The notes under the pieces were generated by a model that ran no database searches, was not told the DNA's origin, and saw only the letters and a program-made list of their open reading frames with translations. Of a stretch of 64,000 nt of DNA, positions 1 through 9,402 are shown piece after piece (position 1 is the first letter of the stretch; each line of letters opens with the position of its first letter). The position numbers and the translations under genes are program-made. This stretch comes from JALZAH01 sp051000755. Its GTDB lineage: Bacteria; Actinomycetota; Acidimicrobiia; Acidimicrobiales; Palsa-688. The DNA lies in contig JBPCNZ010000154.1 of the NCBI GenBank assembly GCA_051000755.1, positions 1 through 64,000 of the forward strand, read 5' to 3'.

Positions 1-449
1 GGGGGGGGGGGGGAGGTCCCCGGTGTTGTAGATCCCCACCAGCCCCCCGCACTGTGGGCGGACCTCCCCGGCGAAGACGCCGGCGCGCGTCCGGTTCGTC
101 CCCCCGATCAGCACATCGAAGGGGCGGTCCCTGCGTCCGTAGCCGTGGAGGGCGACAGCCACCTCCACTTGATCGAGGAAGTGACGCAGGAGGGCCGACC
201 GGGCCGGGTCGACAAGGGCGGAGGCGACGTGCCAGCGAAGCTGAGCGGGCGGTCGACGGTGTACCAGGACGCGCCGGCCACCTCCGCCGCCGCCCGGGCG
301 ATCGGCAAGGTCCCCGCTTCCAAACCACCGTGGAAGGCCATGAATCCGAAGGTGGAGCCCAAGACACAATCCTCGACGACGTCGGCCCGGGCCAGCAAAG
401 CGCTCCACGAGGCGCGCGTGGGCGGGGTGGGCGGATCCGGTTCGATCAC
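1..449 (-). pseudogene. Poly-gamma-glutamate hydrolase-like protein, frameshifted and cut by contig edge
   Basis: The GTG start at 449 overlaps the stop of the upstream glycoside hydrolase gene (GTGA), so the two were probably translationally coupled. The first ~66 codons read well, with a stretch TFGFMAFHGGLEAGT and then GASWYTVDRP that resemble the poly-gamma-glutamate hydrolase/phage replication family (PF05908). After about position 250 the meaningful frame changes: the other frame gives QLRWHVASALVDPARSALL and then VEVAVALHGYGR and VLIGGTNRTRAG, also family-like, running to the window edge. A single missing base near 246-251 explains this. The original frame stops at 108-110. The gene then runs into a poly-G tract at bases 1-13, so the 3' end is missing and a sequencing error is quite possible. 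Family assignment is from remembered motifs, not a search. Confidence 0.5.
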
Positions 450-2692
450 GGCCGAGTCGTCCCCGGCCCACGCTGCACGGCCGCCGTGTAGCGAGCGGCC
501 GTCCGGCGTTCCTCGGAGCTGGAGGCCTCACCGCCGGTCGGGTTCCACCTCAAGCGGAGGTCGAGGGTGACCTCGGCGCCCTCGACGGGGGCGAACGGCG
601 GCAGGATCACGGCCACCTTGCCCACCCGGGCGACGGCGTCGGCCGCGACCCCACCTGACCAATGCCACGTCCTCGACCCTCCCGGCCAGCGCAGGGTCGC
701 CGTGGTGGTGCCGGTGATCGGCATCCGCAGGTCGTTGACCACGTGGACGGCGAGGGCGACGGTCTGGCCCGGTCCGTAGGACGGCGCCGGCCGGTCGGCC
801 ACCACGATGACCGGCGCGCAGGCGGAGGCCAGAGCGTGGTATCCGGCCTTGGGTTGGCGTTCGTAGTCGAGCACGGACCAGCTGATGGCCGGTTGGGCGT
901 CGGCGAAGAAGAACTGGCAGAACCCCCCGGTGGGGCGGTATTTGAGCCGGCGAAGAGTCTCGATGTGGAAGCGGATGAGCGTGGCCTGGTAGGCCTGGGT
1001 GGCGTCGCGCCACTCGTCGAAGGTGGCGTGGCCGCCAGGGGGAACGTGGCGGTCGAGGGCGGTCTTCTGCAGGCTGTGGTGCCCGCCGAGCTCGTCCCAG
1101 TCCAGGGCCGGCCAGCGCTCGGGATGGGCGAAGGCGGCGTTGGCGGGCACGGCCTGGGCTCCGAACTCGCCGACGAAGCGGGCCAGGATGGGGAAGCGGG
1201 CCAGGTTCCGCGGCAGGTCCCGCTCGTCGCCGTGGTACCAGCCGAAGTATAGGTGGCTGTCGGTGCCCCCGGCGGGGTGGGGGAGTACCCCGGAGTGGGC
1301 CACGACCGGCCTGGTCCCATCGGCTTTCTCCAGCGCCCGCTTGATGGAACGGTCCAGGGCCGTCTTGTTCCACGTCGGCAGCATCTGGCCGGCGAGGAAG
1401 CGGGCGACCGCCCGGGTATCCGGTTCGTCGCCCGGTGCCCGCTCCAGGGCCAGGGGCTCGTTGTGGCCGCACCAGATGGCCAGGGAGGGGTGGTGCCCGA
1501 GCAGGGTGACGGCCTGGCGGGCCTGGCGGACGGCCTGGCGGCGGACGCGTGCGTACCCCCATTGCAGGGGCAGGTCCTGCCAGATCAGCATCCCGGCCCG
1601 GTCGGCGGCGTCGTAGAACTCGGGGCGGGTGACGTGGGCGTGGACCCGGACCAGATCGAGCCCGGCCTGGCGGGCCAGGTCGACATCGCCCGCCAACTGT
1701 TCGGGAGTGGCCTCGGCCAGGGCGCGACGGGTTGGTCCGCAGTTCGTGCCCTTGAGGAACAACCGCTCGCCGTTGACGCTGGCCACGAAGTTTCGCATCC
1801 GGATCTGGCGCAGGCCGGTCGTCACCGTACGGCGGTCACTACATCCGGCCGGTGTGCCCACCGAGACCGTCACCGTGTGGAGGGGCTGAGCTCCCAGGGC
1901 GTGAGGCCACCACAGGGCGGGACGGTCCACGATGACCCGCCACCGGACTCGGTTGACCCCAGCGGCCAGGGTCTCGCCGGTTGATCGTTCGGCAACGACG
2001 GCGGCCTCAAGAGGTCCGGCAGCGCCGACCCCAGGGTCGGCCTCAGCGGCGGTGTCGGCCTGGGCGGCGACAACGGTGGCCACCGACACCGTGCCCGACT
2101 CGAGGGTGTCGATCTCGGCTTCCAGATCCAGCGTCGCCCGTTCCGCGGTCGCCTCCCTGCACGTGACGCGGAGGGACACGATCCGCACCGGCCCGGTCTC
2201 GTCGAGGGTGACCGGCGCCCAGATGCCCCCGGGCGTCCACTCCTGGTTGATGCAGTCCCAGTGCTCGAAGATGCCGGTCAGGTTGCGTTTGGCCCGCCGG
2301 TCGGTGGGCCGGTTGCAGGCCACCTCCACCGCCAGGACGTGCTCCCGTCCCGCCGCCAGGCGGTCGGTGACCTCGAAGCTGTGGGGGAAGAAGTAACCTT
2401 CGGTGTCACCCAGGTAGGCACCGTCCAGCCATACATCGCCCTGGTAGAACATCCCCGCAAAGTGCAGCCATGACCGTCGGGTCGCACCAGGCTCATCGGC
2501 GTGGAAGCGGCGGCGGTACAGCAGGGGCCCGTCGGACGAGGCGAAGGCGGCCTCGGACCTCCAATGGCCCGGCACCGTGACCGGAACCCAGTCGCGGTCA
2601 TCGAGGCCGGGATCGGGCAGGCGCCGACGGAGCTCGTCGTCGGCTTCTCTGGCCAGCCACGTTCCGCTGAGGTCCATCGCACCCAGATCCAT
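446..2692 (-). CDS. Glycoside hydrolase family 2 (beta-mannosidase/beta-galactosidase-like)
   Basis: This 748-residue protein has the family 2 order: an N-terminal jelly-roll sugar-binding domain (residues ~1-170), an immunoglobulin-like sandwich (~170-300), a TIM barrel (~300-620) and a C-terminal beta domain. The probable acid/base is Glu412 in IWCGHNEP and the nucleophile Glu509 in VGEFGAQ; both glutamates of the retaining mechanism are present. There is no clear signal peptide, so it is probably cytoplasmic and trims beta-linked glycosides or mannosides. A second ATG lies five codons downstream (2677) and neither has a strong ribosome site; 2692 is kept as the longer start. The stop overlaps the start of the poly-gamma-glutamate hydrolase-like gene. 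The exact sugar specificity cannot be told from sequence. Confidence 0.85.
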   Translation of the reverse strand: MDLGAMDLSGTWLAREADDELRRRLPDPGLDDRDWVPVTVPGHWRSEAAFASSDGPLLYRRRFHADEPGATRRSWLHFAGMFYQGDVWLDGAYLGDTEGYFFPHSFEVTDRLAAGREHVLAVEVACNRPTDRRAKRNLTGIFEHWDCINQEWTPGGIWAPVTLDETGPVRIVSLRVTCREATAERATLDLEAEIDTLESGTVSVATVVAAQADTAAEADPGVGAAGPLEAAVVAERSTGETLAAGVNRVRWRVIVDRPALWWPHALGAQPLHTVTVSVGTPAGCSDRRTVTTGLRQIRMRNFVASVNGERLFLKGTNCGPTRRALAEATPEQLAGDVDLARQAGLDLVRVHAHVTRPEFYDAADRAGMLIWQDLPLQWGYARVRRQAVRQARQAVTLLGHHPSLAIWCGHNEPLALERAPGDEPDTRAVARFLAGQMLPTWNKTALDRSIKRALEKADGTRPVVAHSGVLPHPAGGTDSHLYFGWYHGDERDLPRNLARFPILARFVGEFGAQAVPANAAFAHPERWPALDWDELGGHHSLQKTALDRHVPPGGHATFDEWRDATQAYQATLIRFHIETLRRLKYRPTGGFCQFFFADAQPAISWSVLDYERQPKAGYHALASACAPVIVVADRPAPSYGPGQTVALAVHVVNDLRMPITGTTTATLRWPGGSRTWHWSGGVAADAVARVGKVAVILPPFAPVEGAEVTLDLRLRWNPTGGEASSSEERRTAARYTAAVQRGPGTTRP

Positions 2693-2773
2693 CCTGGCGA
2701 AGGTAGTGGCCGACCCGGTGCTGGCGACTCGGCAATGAGCCTGACCTCAACGTCTGGTTACCTCAACGTCTGC

Positions 2774-4183
2774 CTACCCCAACACGTTGCCCAGAGCACC
2801 GGTGAGTCCTCCCAGCAAACCCGGGGGTGCGGGCGCCGCCCGGTTCTGGCAGGTGCCGAGCTGGATGTTGAGTATCTGCAGGCCGCTACAGGTCGGGGTG
2901 AGGGTGACACCGGCCGCCGGCGCGCTGGGCGAACCGATGACGACCCCCAGGCCGCCGCTGGCGGGCTGGTTGACCGAGGCCACGCCGGGCACGTTCAGCA
3001 GATGGGTGGTTTGGGGGGGCGGTGACGTCACCGGCGGCGGACGGGTGCCGGGGTTGACCGGCGGGGGCCCGGGCGATCCGGGGTTCGGCGTGCCGCTCGC
3101 CGGCGGGGTGGCGGCAGGGGCGCTCGGCGCCTGGGCCGCGGCTGCCGCAGCGGCCTGGCTGGCCGCGCTGCCCTCGCCGACGAGGATGGGGTTGGATGAC
3201 CCTGCGCCCCCGGTGGTCAGCGCCGCGGTGCCAAAGCCGGCCCCGCCGCCCAAGCTGTTGGCGAAGCCGTTGGCGCCGCCTCCCGGCCCGAAGATCAGGT
3301 TGTTGTGCCCGCCGGGGGCGGACGGGTTGACGGGAGGGCCGCCGGTGGCGGGCGGCGCCGAGATGGCGGCGGCCGGCCCGGTCGACTTCGGCGAGGAAGC
3401 CACCGTGAGCACACCCAGGCCGACCATGCCGAGGGCGACCAGGCCGCCGCAGGCGATGCCCAGAGGGCGGGCGGCCCGCTCTGCCAGCCACTCCGAGGCC
3501 GGCGCCAACCGGCCCGCAGGGGTCACCGTCATCGAGTTCTTCCACCGCCTGATCGTCGCCGCCTCCATGGTGGCCGGCACGGTCGCCGCCAACGGGCGCA
3601 GCGCGGCGCCGAGGTGGTTGGGCACGGCGATGCCGGCCTGGGCGAAGCGACTCAGGAGGCCCTGGCGGCCCCGATCGGCGAGTTGAGCGGCGACGGGAAC
3701 TGAGACGCCGAGGATGGTCGCCACCGCTGGACGGTCTAGCTGCTCGACCTCGGTCAGCCACACCGCCGCCCGCCAACGCTCCGGAAGGCTCCGGAAGGCG
3801 GCCACGGTTGCCGTCGCCGCTTGGGGGGCCGCCCCGTCGTCGGAGCCTGAGGCCTTGGTCGGAGCTGACGCCTTGGTGGCGCGCACCTGGTCCATGGCCG
3901 CCCGGTAGACCTCGGTGAGCAGCGCCGGGCGGAACGGTGACTCGGCGCTGAGCCGTCGCCGCCGGAGACCTCGCAGAACCTGGCTGAACCCTTCGGCGAC
4001 CGCGTCCGCAGCCGACCCGGGGCGCGGGCTCACGGCCTGGGCCAGTCTCCACGACGTCTGACTGTGCCGGCGGTACAACTCCTCGAACGACGACCGGTCC
4101 GCCCGGGCGGCCGTGCGGGCCAGATCCGCCTCCGTCCGAAATGCGACACCCCCCGGCGTCATAGGTAGGGCAACTGTGCTCAT
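2774..4183 (-). CDS. ECF-like sigma factor with a transmembrane segment and Gly/Ala/Pro-rich extracytoplasmic tail
   Basis: The first ~190 of 469 residues look like a sigma-70 region 2 (FEELYRRHSQTSWRLAQAV) followed by a region 4 helix-turn-helix (LPERWRAAVWLTEVEQ, then ATILGVSVPVAAQLADRG). After a basic linker comes one hydrophobic span (IACGGLVALGMVGLGVLTVA, around residues 240-260). The remaining ~200 residues are Gly/Ala/Pro-rich, with a short ordered-looking end containing CSGLQILNIQLGTC, possibly a disulfide. ATG at 4183 is chosen because AGGTGG sits just upstream; a later ATG at 4162 has none. No anti-sigma gene adjoins it, so the tail and membrane anchor may replace one. The region 2 core is divergent, so promoter recognition is inferred. 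The 80 bases between its stop and the glycoside hydrolase start show nothing. Confidence 0.7.
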   Translation of the reverse strand: MSTVALPMTPGGVAFRTEADLARTAARADRSSFEELYRRHSQTSWRLAQAVSPRPGSAADAVAEGFSQVLRGLRRRRLSAESPFRPALLTEVYRAAMDQVRATKASAPTKASGSDDGAAPQAATATVAAFRSLPERWRAAVWLTEVEQLDRPAVATILGVSVPVAAQLADRGRQGLLSRFAQAGIAVPNHLGAALRPLAATVPATMEAATIRRWKNSMTVTPAGRLAPASEWLAERAARPLGIACGGLVALGMVGLGVLTVASSPKSTGPAAAISAPPATGGPPVNPSAPGGHNNLIFGPGGGANGFANSLGGGAGFGTAALTTGGAGSSNPILVGEGSAASQAAAAAAAQAPSAPAATPPASGTPNPGSPGPPPVNPGTRPPPVTSPPPQTTHLLNVPGVASVNQPASGGLGVVIGSPSAPAAGVTLTPTCSGLQILNIQLGTCQNRAAPAPPGLLGGLTGALGNVLG

Positions 4184-4471
4184 GACCACCTGTGCCTCGT
4201 CTGTCCTTGGACCTGGATCCGTTCGAGCGGCGTGACAACGCCGTGCTCTCTCTCTGTACCCGCCACTTCTACCTGACATGCCCCGACTCCTGCCAGTGGT
4301 CGGAGGTCCACAGCGGGATTTCCTGCGGGGATGCCCTGACGAATGCGACAGGACGGACAACAGCGGCCAGAACGGAGAAACGGTTGCCTCGCCGGTGCCG
4401 GTCACCTCCGGGCCTCTGCGGCCCCGGTCGGGCTGGTCGGGTTGTCCGAGCCCGGCGGTAGCGTACCGCCC

Positions 4472-5872
4472 ATGACCTCGCGACCCGCGACTCTCGGCCA
4501 GCTTCGTGACTCCGGTTGGGTGTCGGTGCCCATCAAGGAGGAGGTTCGACGCAACGCGGCCGCCGCCATCGCCGCCGGCCGCCCGGTCGTCGAGGGTGTC
4601 GTGGGCTACGACGACACCGTGCTCCCTCAGATCGAGCACGCGGTCCTCGCCGGCCACGACATCATCTTCCTGGGCGAGCGGGGCCAGGCCAAGACCAGGA
4701 TGATCCGGGGCCTCACCGGCCTGCTCGACGAGTGGCTCCCGATCGTGGGCGGCTCGGAGATCCTCGACGACCCCTACGCACCGGTCTCCCGCTACGCCCG
4801 GGACCTGACCGCCGAGCGGGGCGACGATACGCCGGTGGAGTGGGTGCATCGCGACACCCGCTTCGGCGAGAAGCTGGCCACCCCCGATACCTCCATCGCC
4901 GATCTGATTGGCGAGGTCGACCCCATCAAGGTGGCCGAGGGCCGGTACCTCTCCGATGAGCTGACGATGCACTACGGCCTGGTCCCGAGGACCAACCGGG
5001 GCATCTTCGCCATCAACGAGCTGCCCGACCTGGCGGAGCGCATCCAGGTCGGCCTGCTCAACGTCCTCGAGGAGCGCGATGTCCAGGTGCGGGGCTACAA
5101 GATCCGCCTCCCGCTCGACGTGATGCTCGTGGCTTCAGCCAACCCAGAGGACTACACCAACCGGGGGCGCATCATCACCCCCCTCAAGGATCGCTTCGGT
5201 GCCCAGATCCGCACCCACTACCCGCTCGACGTGGCCACCGAGATCGAGGTGGTCCACCAGGAGGCCGTGACGTTCGAGGTCGAGGGCGTGACCGTCAACG
5301 TGCCCGACTACATGACGGAGATCGTGGCCACGCTCTCGCAGTTGGCCCGCCAGAGCCCCCACGTCAACCAGCGGTCGGGCGTGTCGGTGCGCCTCAGCGT
5401 GGCCAACTACGAGACCCTGGTGGCCAGCGCCGCCCGGCGGTCTCTGCGGCTGGGCGAAACCGACGCCTCTCCCCGGATCAGCGATCTGGACGCCCTGGCC
5501 GCATCGACGTCGGGCAAGATCGAGATCGAGACCATCGAGGAGGGTCGGGACTCGCAGGTGATCGAGCGGTTGGTGTCGCAAGCGGTGCTGGCCGTGTTCC
5601 GCTCCCGGGTCCAGATGGATCAGGTGCGAGATGCCCTCGAATCGTTCGACACGGGCAGCGTCGTCCACGCCGGCGACGACGTGGCGTCGGACCGATTGGT
5701 ACAGGTCCTCACGGACATCCCGGCGTTGCGCGAGCCGGTGATCGGCCTGGCCGGCAGCGAGTCGCCCGCGGCCGTGGCGTCGGCCGTCGAGTTGATCCTC
5801 GAGGGGCTTCACCTGACCAAGCGCCTGAACAAGGACGCGGCCGGCACCCGTTCCACCTACCGCGCCCGCTAG
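4472..5872 (+). CDS. ChlI/MoxR-type AAA+ ATPase (Rv0958-like)
   Basis: The 466-residue protein is an AAA+ ATPase of the magnesium chelatase ChlI/MoxR group. It shows a Walker A variant GERGQAKT and a Walker B-like FAINELPDL, in which Asn replaces the usual first Asp, followed by LLNVLEERDVQVRGYKIRLP and the sensor stretch VASANPEDYTNRGRII. It resembles mycobacterial Rv0958 in length and architecture. Such ATPases work with VWA-domain partners in metal insertion or complex remodelling; the partner here is probably the gene at 6702, as in the Rv0958/Rv0959 pair. The ATG at 4472 begins the conserved part; an in-frame upstream extension looks non-coding. The 288 bases upstream, shared with the divergent sigma factor, contain nothing I recognise. 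Confidence 0.85.
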   Translation: MTSRPATLGQLRDSGWVSVPIKEEVRRNAAAAIAAGRPVVEGVVGYDDTVLPQIEHAVLAGHDIIFLGERGQAKTRMIRGLTGLLDEWLPIVGGSEILDDPYAPVSRYARDLTAERGDDTPVEWVHRDTRFGEKLATPDTSIADLIGEVDPIKVAEGRYLSDELTMHYGLVPRTNRGIFAINELPDLAERIQVGLLNVLEERDVQVRGYKIRLPLDVMLVASANPEDYTNRGRIITPLKDRFGAQIRTHYPLDVATEIEVVHQEAVTFEVEGVTVNVPDYMTEIVATLSQLARQSPHVNQRSGVSVRLSVANYETLVASAARRSLRLGETDASPRISDLDALAASTSGKIEIETIEEGRDSQVIERLVSQAVLAVFRSRVQMDQVRDALESFDTGSVVHAGDDVASDRLVQVLTDIPALREPVIGLAGSESPAAVASAVELILEGLHLTKRLNKDAAGTRSTYRAR

Positions 5873-5879
5873 GTCGGCC

Positions 5880-6674
5880 TCATCCCGCCCACGGCGGCTG
5901 GCAGCACTCACAAGCGTAGGCCCACCGCCCGGCCAGGTCCCAGCGCCGGATCGACGTGCCGCAGCGAGCACAGTGCTCCTGCTTGTAGACGTAGCGGGTC
6001 CGGCCGTCGGCCACGTCGGCCACGTCGGGATCGCCGGGGTCGACGGTGACGATGCGACGGGACTGGACCCCTCGACGCAGCATGGTTACGAGCGTGGTCC
6101 ACAGGGCCTCCCACTCGTCGTGGTCCAGGGTGCGGGCCGGGCGTAGGGGATGGATGCGCCGGGTGTAGAGGGCCTCGGCCCGGAACACGTTGCCGACGCC
6201 GGCGACGAGAGACTGGTCCATGATCGCCACGCCGATCGGTCCCCGCCGCCGGGACAGCTTGGCCCAGGCCCGTTCGGGATCGGCATCGGCCCGGAGGGGG
6301 TCGGGGCCGAGGCGGGCGATGATGGCGTCCACGTCGTGAGGGCCAAGGACGTCGCAGGCCGTGGGGCCGGTCAGATCGAACACGGCGCCGGGGCCAGCCA
6401 GTCGCAGACGTACCTGACGGTGGGTTTCGGGAGGAGGAGGGGAATGGCGCCACCAGGTGCCGAACAGGCCCAGATGGACGTGGACCGTCCGGTCGCCTGC
6501 GAACCGGTAGAAGAGGTGCTTGCCCCAGGCCTCCACCGTCGCCAGCTCGGTGCCGTCGACCAACCCCGCGCCCGCCGCGAAACGCCCCTGGGGGGAGGAG
6601 ACCGCGACGCGGTGACCGGCCAGGGCCCGGGCCTGATCCCGGGCGGCGCGATGAATGGTGTGGCCCTCTGGCAC
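5880..6674 (-). CDS. Fpg/Nei family DNA glycosylase (endonuclease VIII-like)
   Basis: This base-excision repair enzyme removes oxidised bases and cuts the abasic site. The 264-residue protein begins MPEGHTIHR; after removal of Met the N-terminal proline is the Schiff-base nucleophile, followed by the conserved Glu. The helix-two-turn-helix region reads DQSLVAGVGNVFRAEALY, and the C-terminal zinc finger has its four cysteines in CARC and CECC. PEGHT rather than PELPE points to the Nei branch rather than Fpg (MutM). The gene lies on the opposite strand between the two halves of the ATPase/VWA pair, with its stop 7 bases from the ATPase stop and its start 27 bases from the VWA start. Confidence 0.92.
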   Translation of the reverse strand: MPEGHTIHRAARDQARALAGHRVAVSSPQGRFAAGAGLVDGTELATVEAWGKHLFYRFAGDRTVHVHLGLFGTWWRHSPPPPETHRQVRLRLAGPGAVFDLTGPTACDVLGPHDVDAIIARLGPDPLRADADPERAWAKLSRRRGPIGVAIMDQSLVAGVGNVFRAEALYTRRIHPLRPARTLDHDEWEALWTTLVTMLRRGVQSRRIVTVDPGDPDVADVADGRTRYVYKQEHCARCGTSIRRWDLAGRWAYACECCQPPWAG

Positions 6675-6701
6675 GCCGCCATCATGGCGTAGCGTTCATC
6701 C

Positions 6702-8717
6702 ATGGCTCGGTTCTCGTACTCCCGATGGGACGGCACCCAGGTCGGCTTCGACGTCGGCGCTGATGACGTGTTCTCCGAGCTGACCGACGAGCTGGCCTAT
6801 CACGGGGACCCCAACCAGGCGTTGCAGCGGCTCATGCAACGCGGCTTCACCGATCGCAACGGGGACCGGGTGGCGGGCATGCGGGAGATGCTCGAGCACC
6901 TTCGCCAGCGTCGTCGCGAGCTGCTGGAGCGCCACGATCTGGGCGGGGCCTACGAGGACATCGCCGAACGACTGCGAGACGTCGTTGACCGTGAGCGCGA
7001 CGGGATCGACGCCTTGGAGGAGGAGGCCCGGGCGTCCGGTGACGAGCGGCGCCACCAGGTCACCGCGGAGGCGGCGGCGGAGAAGCGTATGAACCTCGAC
7101 CTGCTCCCCCCCGACCTCGCCGGTCAGGTGCAGAGCCTGCAGAACTACGAATGGACGTCTTCGGATGCCAGGGAGCGCTTCGAGGCCCTGATGGACGAGC
7201 TGCGCTCCGAGATGATGCAGGGCATGTTCAACCAGATGTCCGAGGCCATGGCCGATGTGTCACCCGAGGCCATGCAGCGGTCCAAGGACATGTTCAACGA
7301 CCTGAACCGGATGATCGAGGCTCGCTCGGCAGGAGCCGACACCGATCGCATGTTCGCCGAGTTCATGGAGAACTACGGGGACATGTTCCCCGGATCCCCG
7401 TCCACCCTGGACGAGTTGCTGGAGATGATGGCGGCCCAGATGGCGGCCATGTCCCAGATGCTCGCCTCCATGAGCCCGGAGCAGCGAGCCCAGCTCCAGG
7501 CTCTCTCCGAGGCCCTGATGGAGGACATGGACCTGCGCTGGCAGGTCGAGCGCCTGGGTGCCAACCTGCGCAACGCCCTGCCCCAGATGGGCTGGGACCA
7601 GAGCCGCCCCTTCGAGGGCACCGACCCTCTTGGCTTCGCCCAGGCCGGCTCGGTCATGGGCGAGCTCAGTGACATGGACCAGCTCGAGAACCTCCTGTCC
7701 TCGGGGTCCAGCCCCGGGGCACTGGCCGACGTCGACCTGGAGAAGGCGGCGGAGATCCTCGGTGCCGACGACGCCCGGTCCCTCGAGGCCATGGCCCGGG
7801 TGGCGCGCCAGTTGAAGGATGCCGGTCTCATCGACCAGCGGGAGGGGCGCATGGAGCTAACCCCCCGGGGCTTGCGTCGCATCGGCCAGAACGCCCTCTC
7901 CGACCTGTTCTCCCGGTTGGTCAAGGACCGCATGGGCCGCCATGTCGTCGAGCGGGTCGGGATCGGCCACGAGCGGACCTATGAGACCAAGGCCTACGAG
8001 TGGGGTGACCCCTTCAACCTGTCGATCGAGCGGACGGTGCGCAACGCCGTGGGCCGGGCCGGTCCCGGCACCCCCGTCCGCCTCTCGCCAGAGGACTTCG
8101 AGGTCGACCGGACCGAGACGATGACGAGCACATCGACCGTGCTGGCGCTCGACCTGTCCCTGTCCATGCCCATGGGGGACAACTTCCTGGCCGCCAAGAA
8201 GGTGGCCATCGCCCTCCAGTCGCTCATCACCACTCAGTTTCCCCGGGACTATCTGGGCCTCGTCGGCTTCGGGGAGGTGGCCAGGGAGCTGCGTTCGACG
8301 TCGCTGCCGGAGGTGTCCTGGGACTACACCTACGGCACCAACATGCAACACGCCCTGATCCTGGCCCGGCGGATGCTGGCCCACCAGCACGGCACCAAGC
8401 AGATCATCATGATCACCGACGGCGAGCCGACCGCTCATCTGGTCCCCGGCAGCGACCGGGCCTATTTCTCCTATCCGCCGTCGCCCGAGACCGTCCGCCT
8501 GACTCTGGCCGAGGTGTCCCGGGCCACCAGGGACTCGATCACCATCAACACCTTCATGCTCGGCGCCACCGGGTACCTGCGCGACTTCGTGGAGAGGATG
8601 ACCCAGCTGAACCGGGGCCGGGCGTTCTTCACCACCCCCGAGACGCTGGGCGACTACGTGTTGGTGGACTTCTTGGACCAGAAGCGGACGACCCGGGGCG
8701 GCCGCCGCAGCGCCTGA
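6702..8717 (+). CDS. VWA-domain protein, partner of the ChlI-type ATPase (Rv0959-like)
   Basis: A 671-residue protein with a long helical, methionine- and glutamate-rich first half (residues ~20-400) and a C-terminal von Willebrand A domain. The metal-ion-dependent adhesion site is intact: ALDLSLSM gives the DxSxS motif near residue 485, and IIMITDGEPTAH gives the later Asp. It matches mycobacterial Rv0959 in length and order. VWA proteins of this class are regulated by a MoxR/ChlI ATPase, here most likely the gene at 4472. ATG follows the divergent nei gene after 27 bases. What the pair assembles or inserts is unknown, and the first half matches nothing I can name. Confidence 0.8.
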   Translation: MARFSYSRWDGTQVGFDVGADDVFSELTDELAYHGDPNQALQRLMQRGFTDRNGDRVAGMREMLEHLRQRRRELLERHDLGGAYEDIAERLRDVVDRERDGIDALEEEARASGDERRHQVTAEAAAEKRMNLDLLPPDLAGQVQSLQNYEWTSSDARERFEALMDELRSEMMQGMFNQMSEAMADVSPEAMQRSKDMFNDLNRMIEARSAGADTDRMFAEFMENYGDMFPGSPSTLDELLEMMAAQMAAMSQMLASMSPEQRAQLQALSEALMEDMDLRWQVERLGANLRNALPQMGWDQSRPFEGTDPLGFAQAGSVMGELSDMDQLENLLSSGSSPGALADVDLEKAAEILGADDARSLEAMARVARQLKDAGLIDQREGRMELTPRGLRRIGQNALSDLFSRLVKDRMGRHVVERVGIGHERTYETKAYEWGDPFNLSIERTVRNAVGRAGPGTPVRLSPEDFEVDRTETMTSTSTVLALDLSLSMPMGDNFLAAKKVAIALQSLITTQFPRDYLGLVGFGEVARELRSTSLPEVSWDYTYGTNMQHALILARRMLAHQHGTKQIIMITDGEPTAHLVPGSDRAYFSYPPSPETVRLTLAEVSRATRDSITINTFMLGATGYLRDFVERMTQLNRGRAFFTTPETLGDYVLVDFLDQKRTTRGGRRSA

Positions 8718-8742
8718 GTCCCGGTTTGTGCCAGGGTCTTGC

Positions 8743-9402
8743 ATGCGCGTCGTCGTCATCGGCTGCGGCCGGGTCGGTTCCGAGTTGGCCGTTCGGCTGA
8801 CCGGGGAAGGTCACGACGTGGTCATCGTCGACAAGAACCAGCATGCCTTCCGCCGGTTGCCGTCGGATTGGGGCGGCGAGGCGGTCGTTGGCTACGGCAT
8901 CGACCGCGACGACCTCGAGCGGGCCGGGATCCGCCAGGCGGCCGCGGTGGCCGCGGTGACCAGCGGGGACAACACCAACATCCTGGTGGCGCGCATCGCC
9001 CGGGAGAACTTCGAGGTTCCCCACGTGGTGGCCCGCATCTACGATCCGCGCCGGGCGTTGATCTACCAGCGGTTGGGGATCCCCACGGTTGCCACCGTGA
9101 GCTGGACGGTGGACCAGGTCGTGCGCCGCCTCCTGCCCGAGGAGATGCTCACGGCCTGGACGGACCCTACCGGCGCGGTGAGCATGCTGGAGCGCACCCT
9201 GCCGGAACGGTTCGCGGGCCAGAAGCTGTCCCTCCTGGCCGAGCCGGGCCGATTCGCCCCGGTGCTGGTCACCCGCAGCGGGCGGGCCCGGCTGGCCACC
9301 TCTGACATGGTGGGCCAGGACGGCGACGTGGTGCTGTTCTCCGTCGACGGCAACGCCTTCGAGGAGCTCGCCAAGCGGTTGGCCGGGGAGGGACCGGGAT
9401 GA
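8743..9402 (+). CDS. trkA: TrkA-type potassium uptake regulator, first of pair
   Basis: The 219-residue cytoplasmic protein has an RCK N-terminal Rossmann domain beginning MRVVVIGCGRVGSELA (GxGxxG) with an acidic residue after strand 2 (VIVDKN), then a smaller TrkA-C domain. Such proteins bind NAD(H) or ATP and gate Trk/Ktr potassium channels. The start at 8743 is chosen because the nucleotide-binding strand begins there; an in-frame ATG five codons earlier is possible. Its stop overlaps the next gene by ATGA, so the two are co-translated and probably form a heteromeric ring, like the mycobacterial CeoB/CeoC pair. No potassium channel subunit is in the window. Confidence 0.88.
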   Translation: MRVVVIGCGRVGSELAVRLTGEGHDVVIVDKNQHAFRRLPSDWGGEAVVGYGIDRDDLERAGIRQAAAVAAVTSGDNTNILVARIARENFEVPHVVARIYDPRRALIYQRLGIPTVATVSWTVDQVVRRLLPEEMLTAWTDPTGAVSMLERTLPERFAGQKLSLLAEPGRFAPVLVTRSGRARLATSDMVGQDGDVVLFSVDGNAFEELAKRLAGEGPG

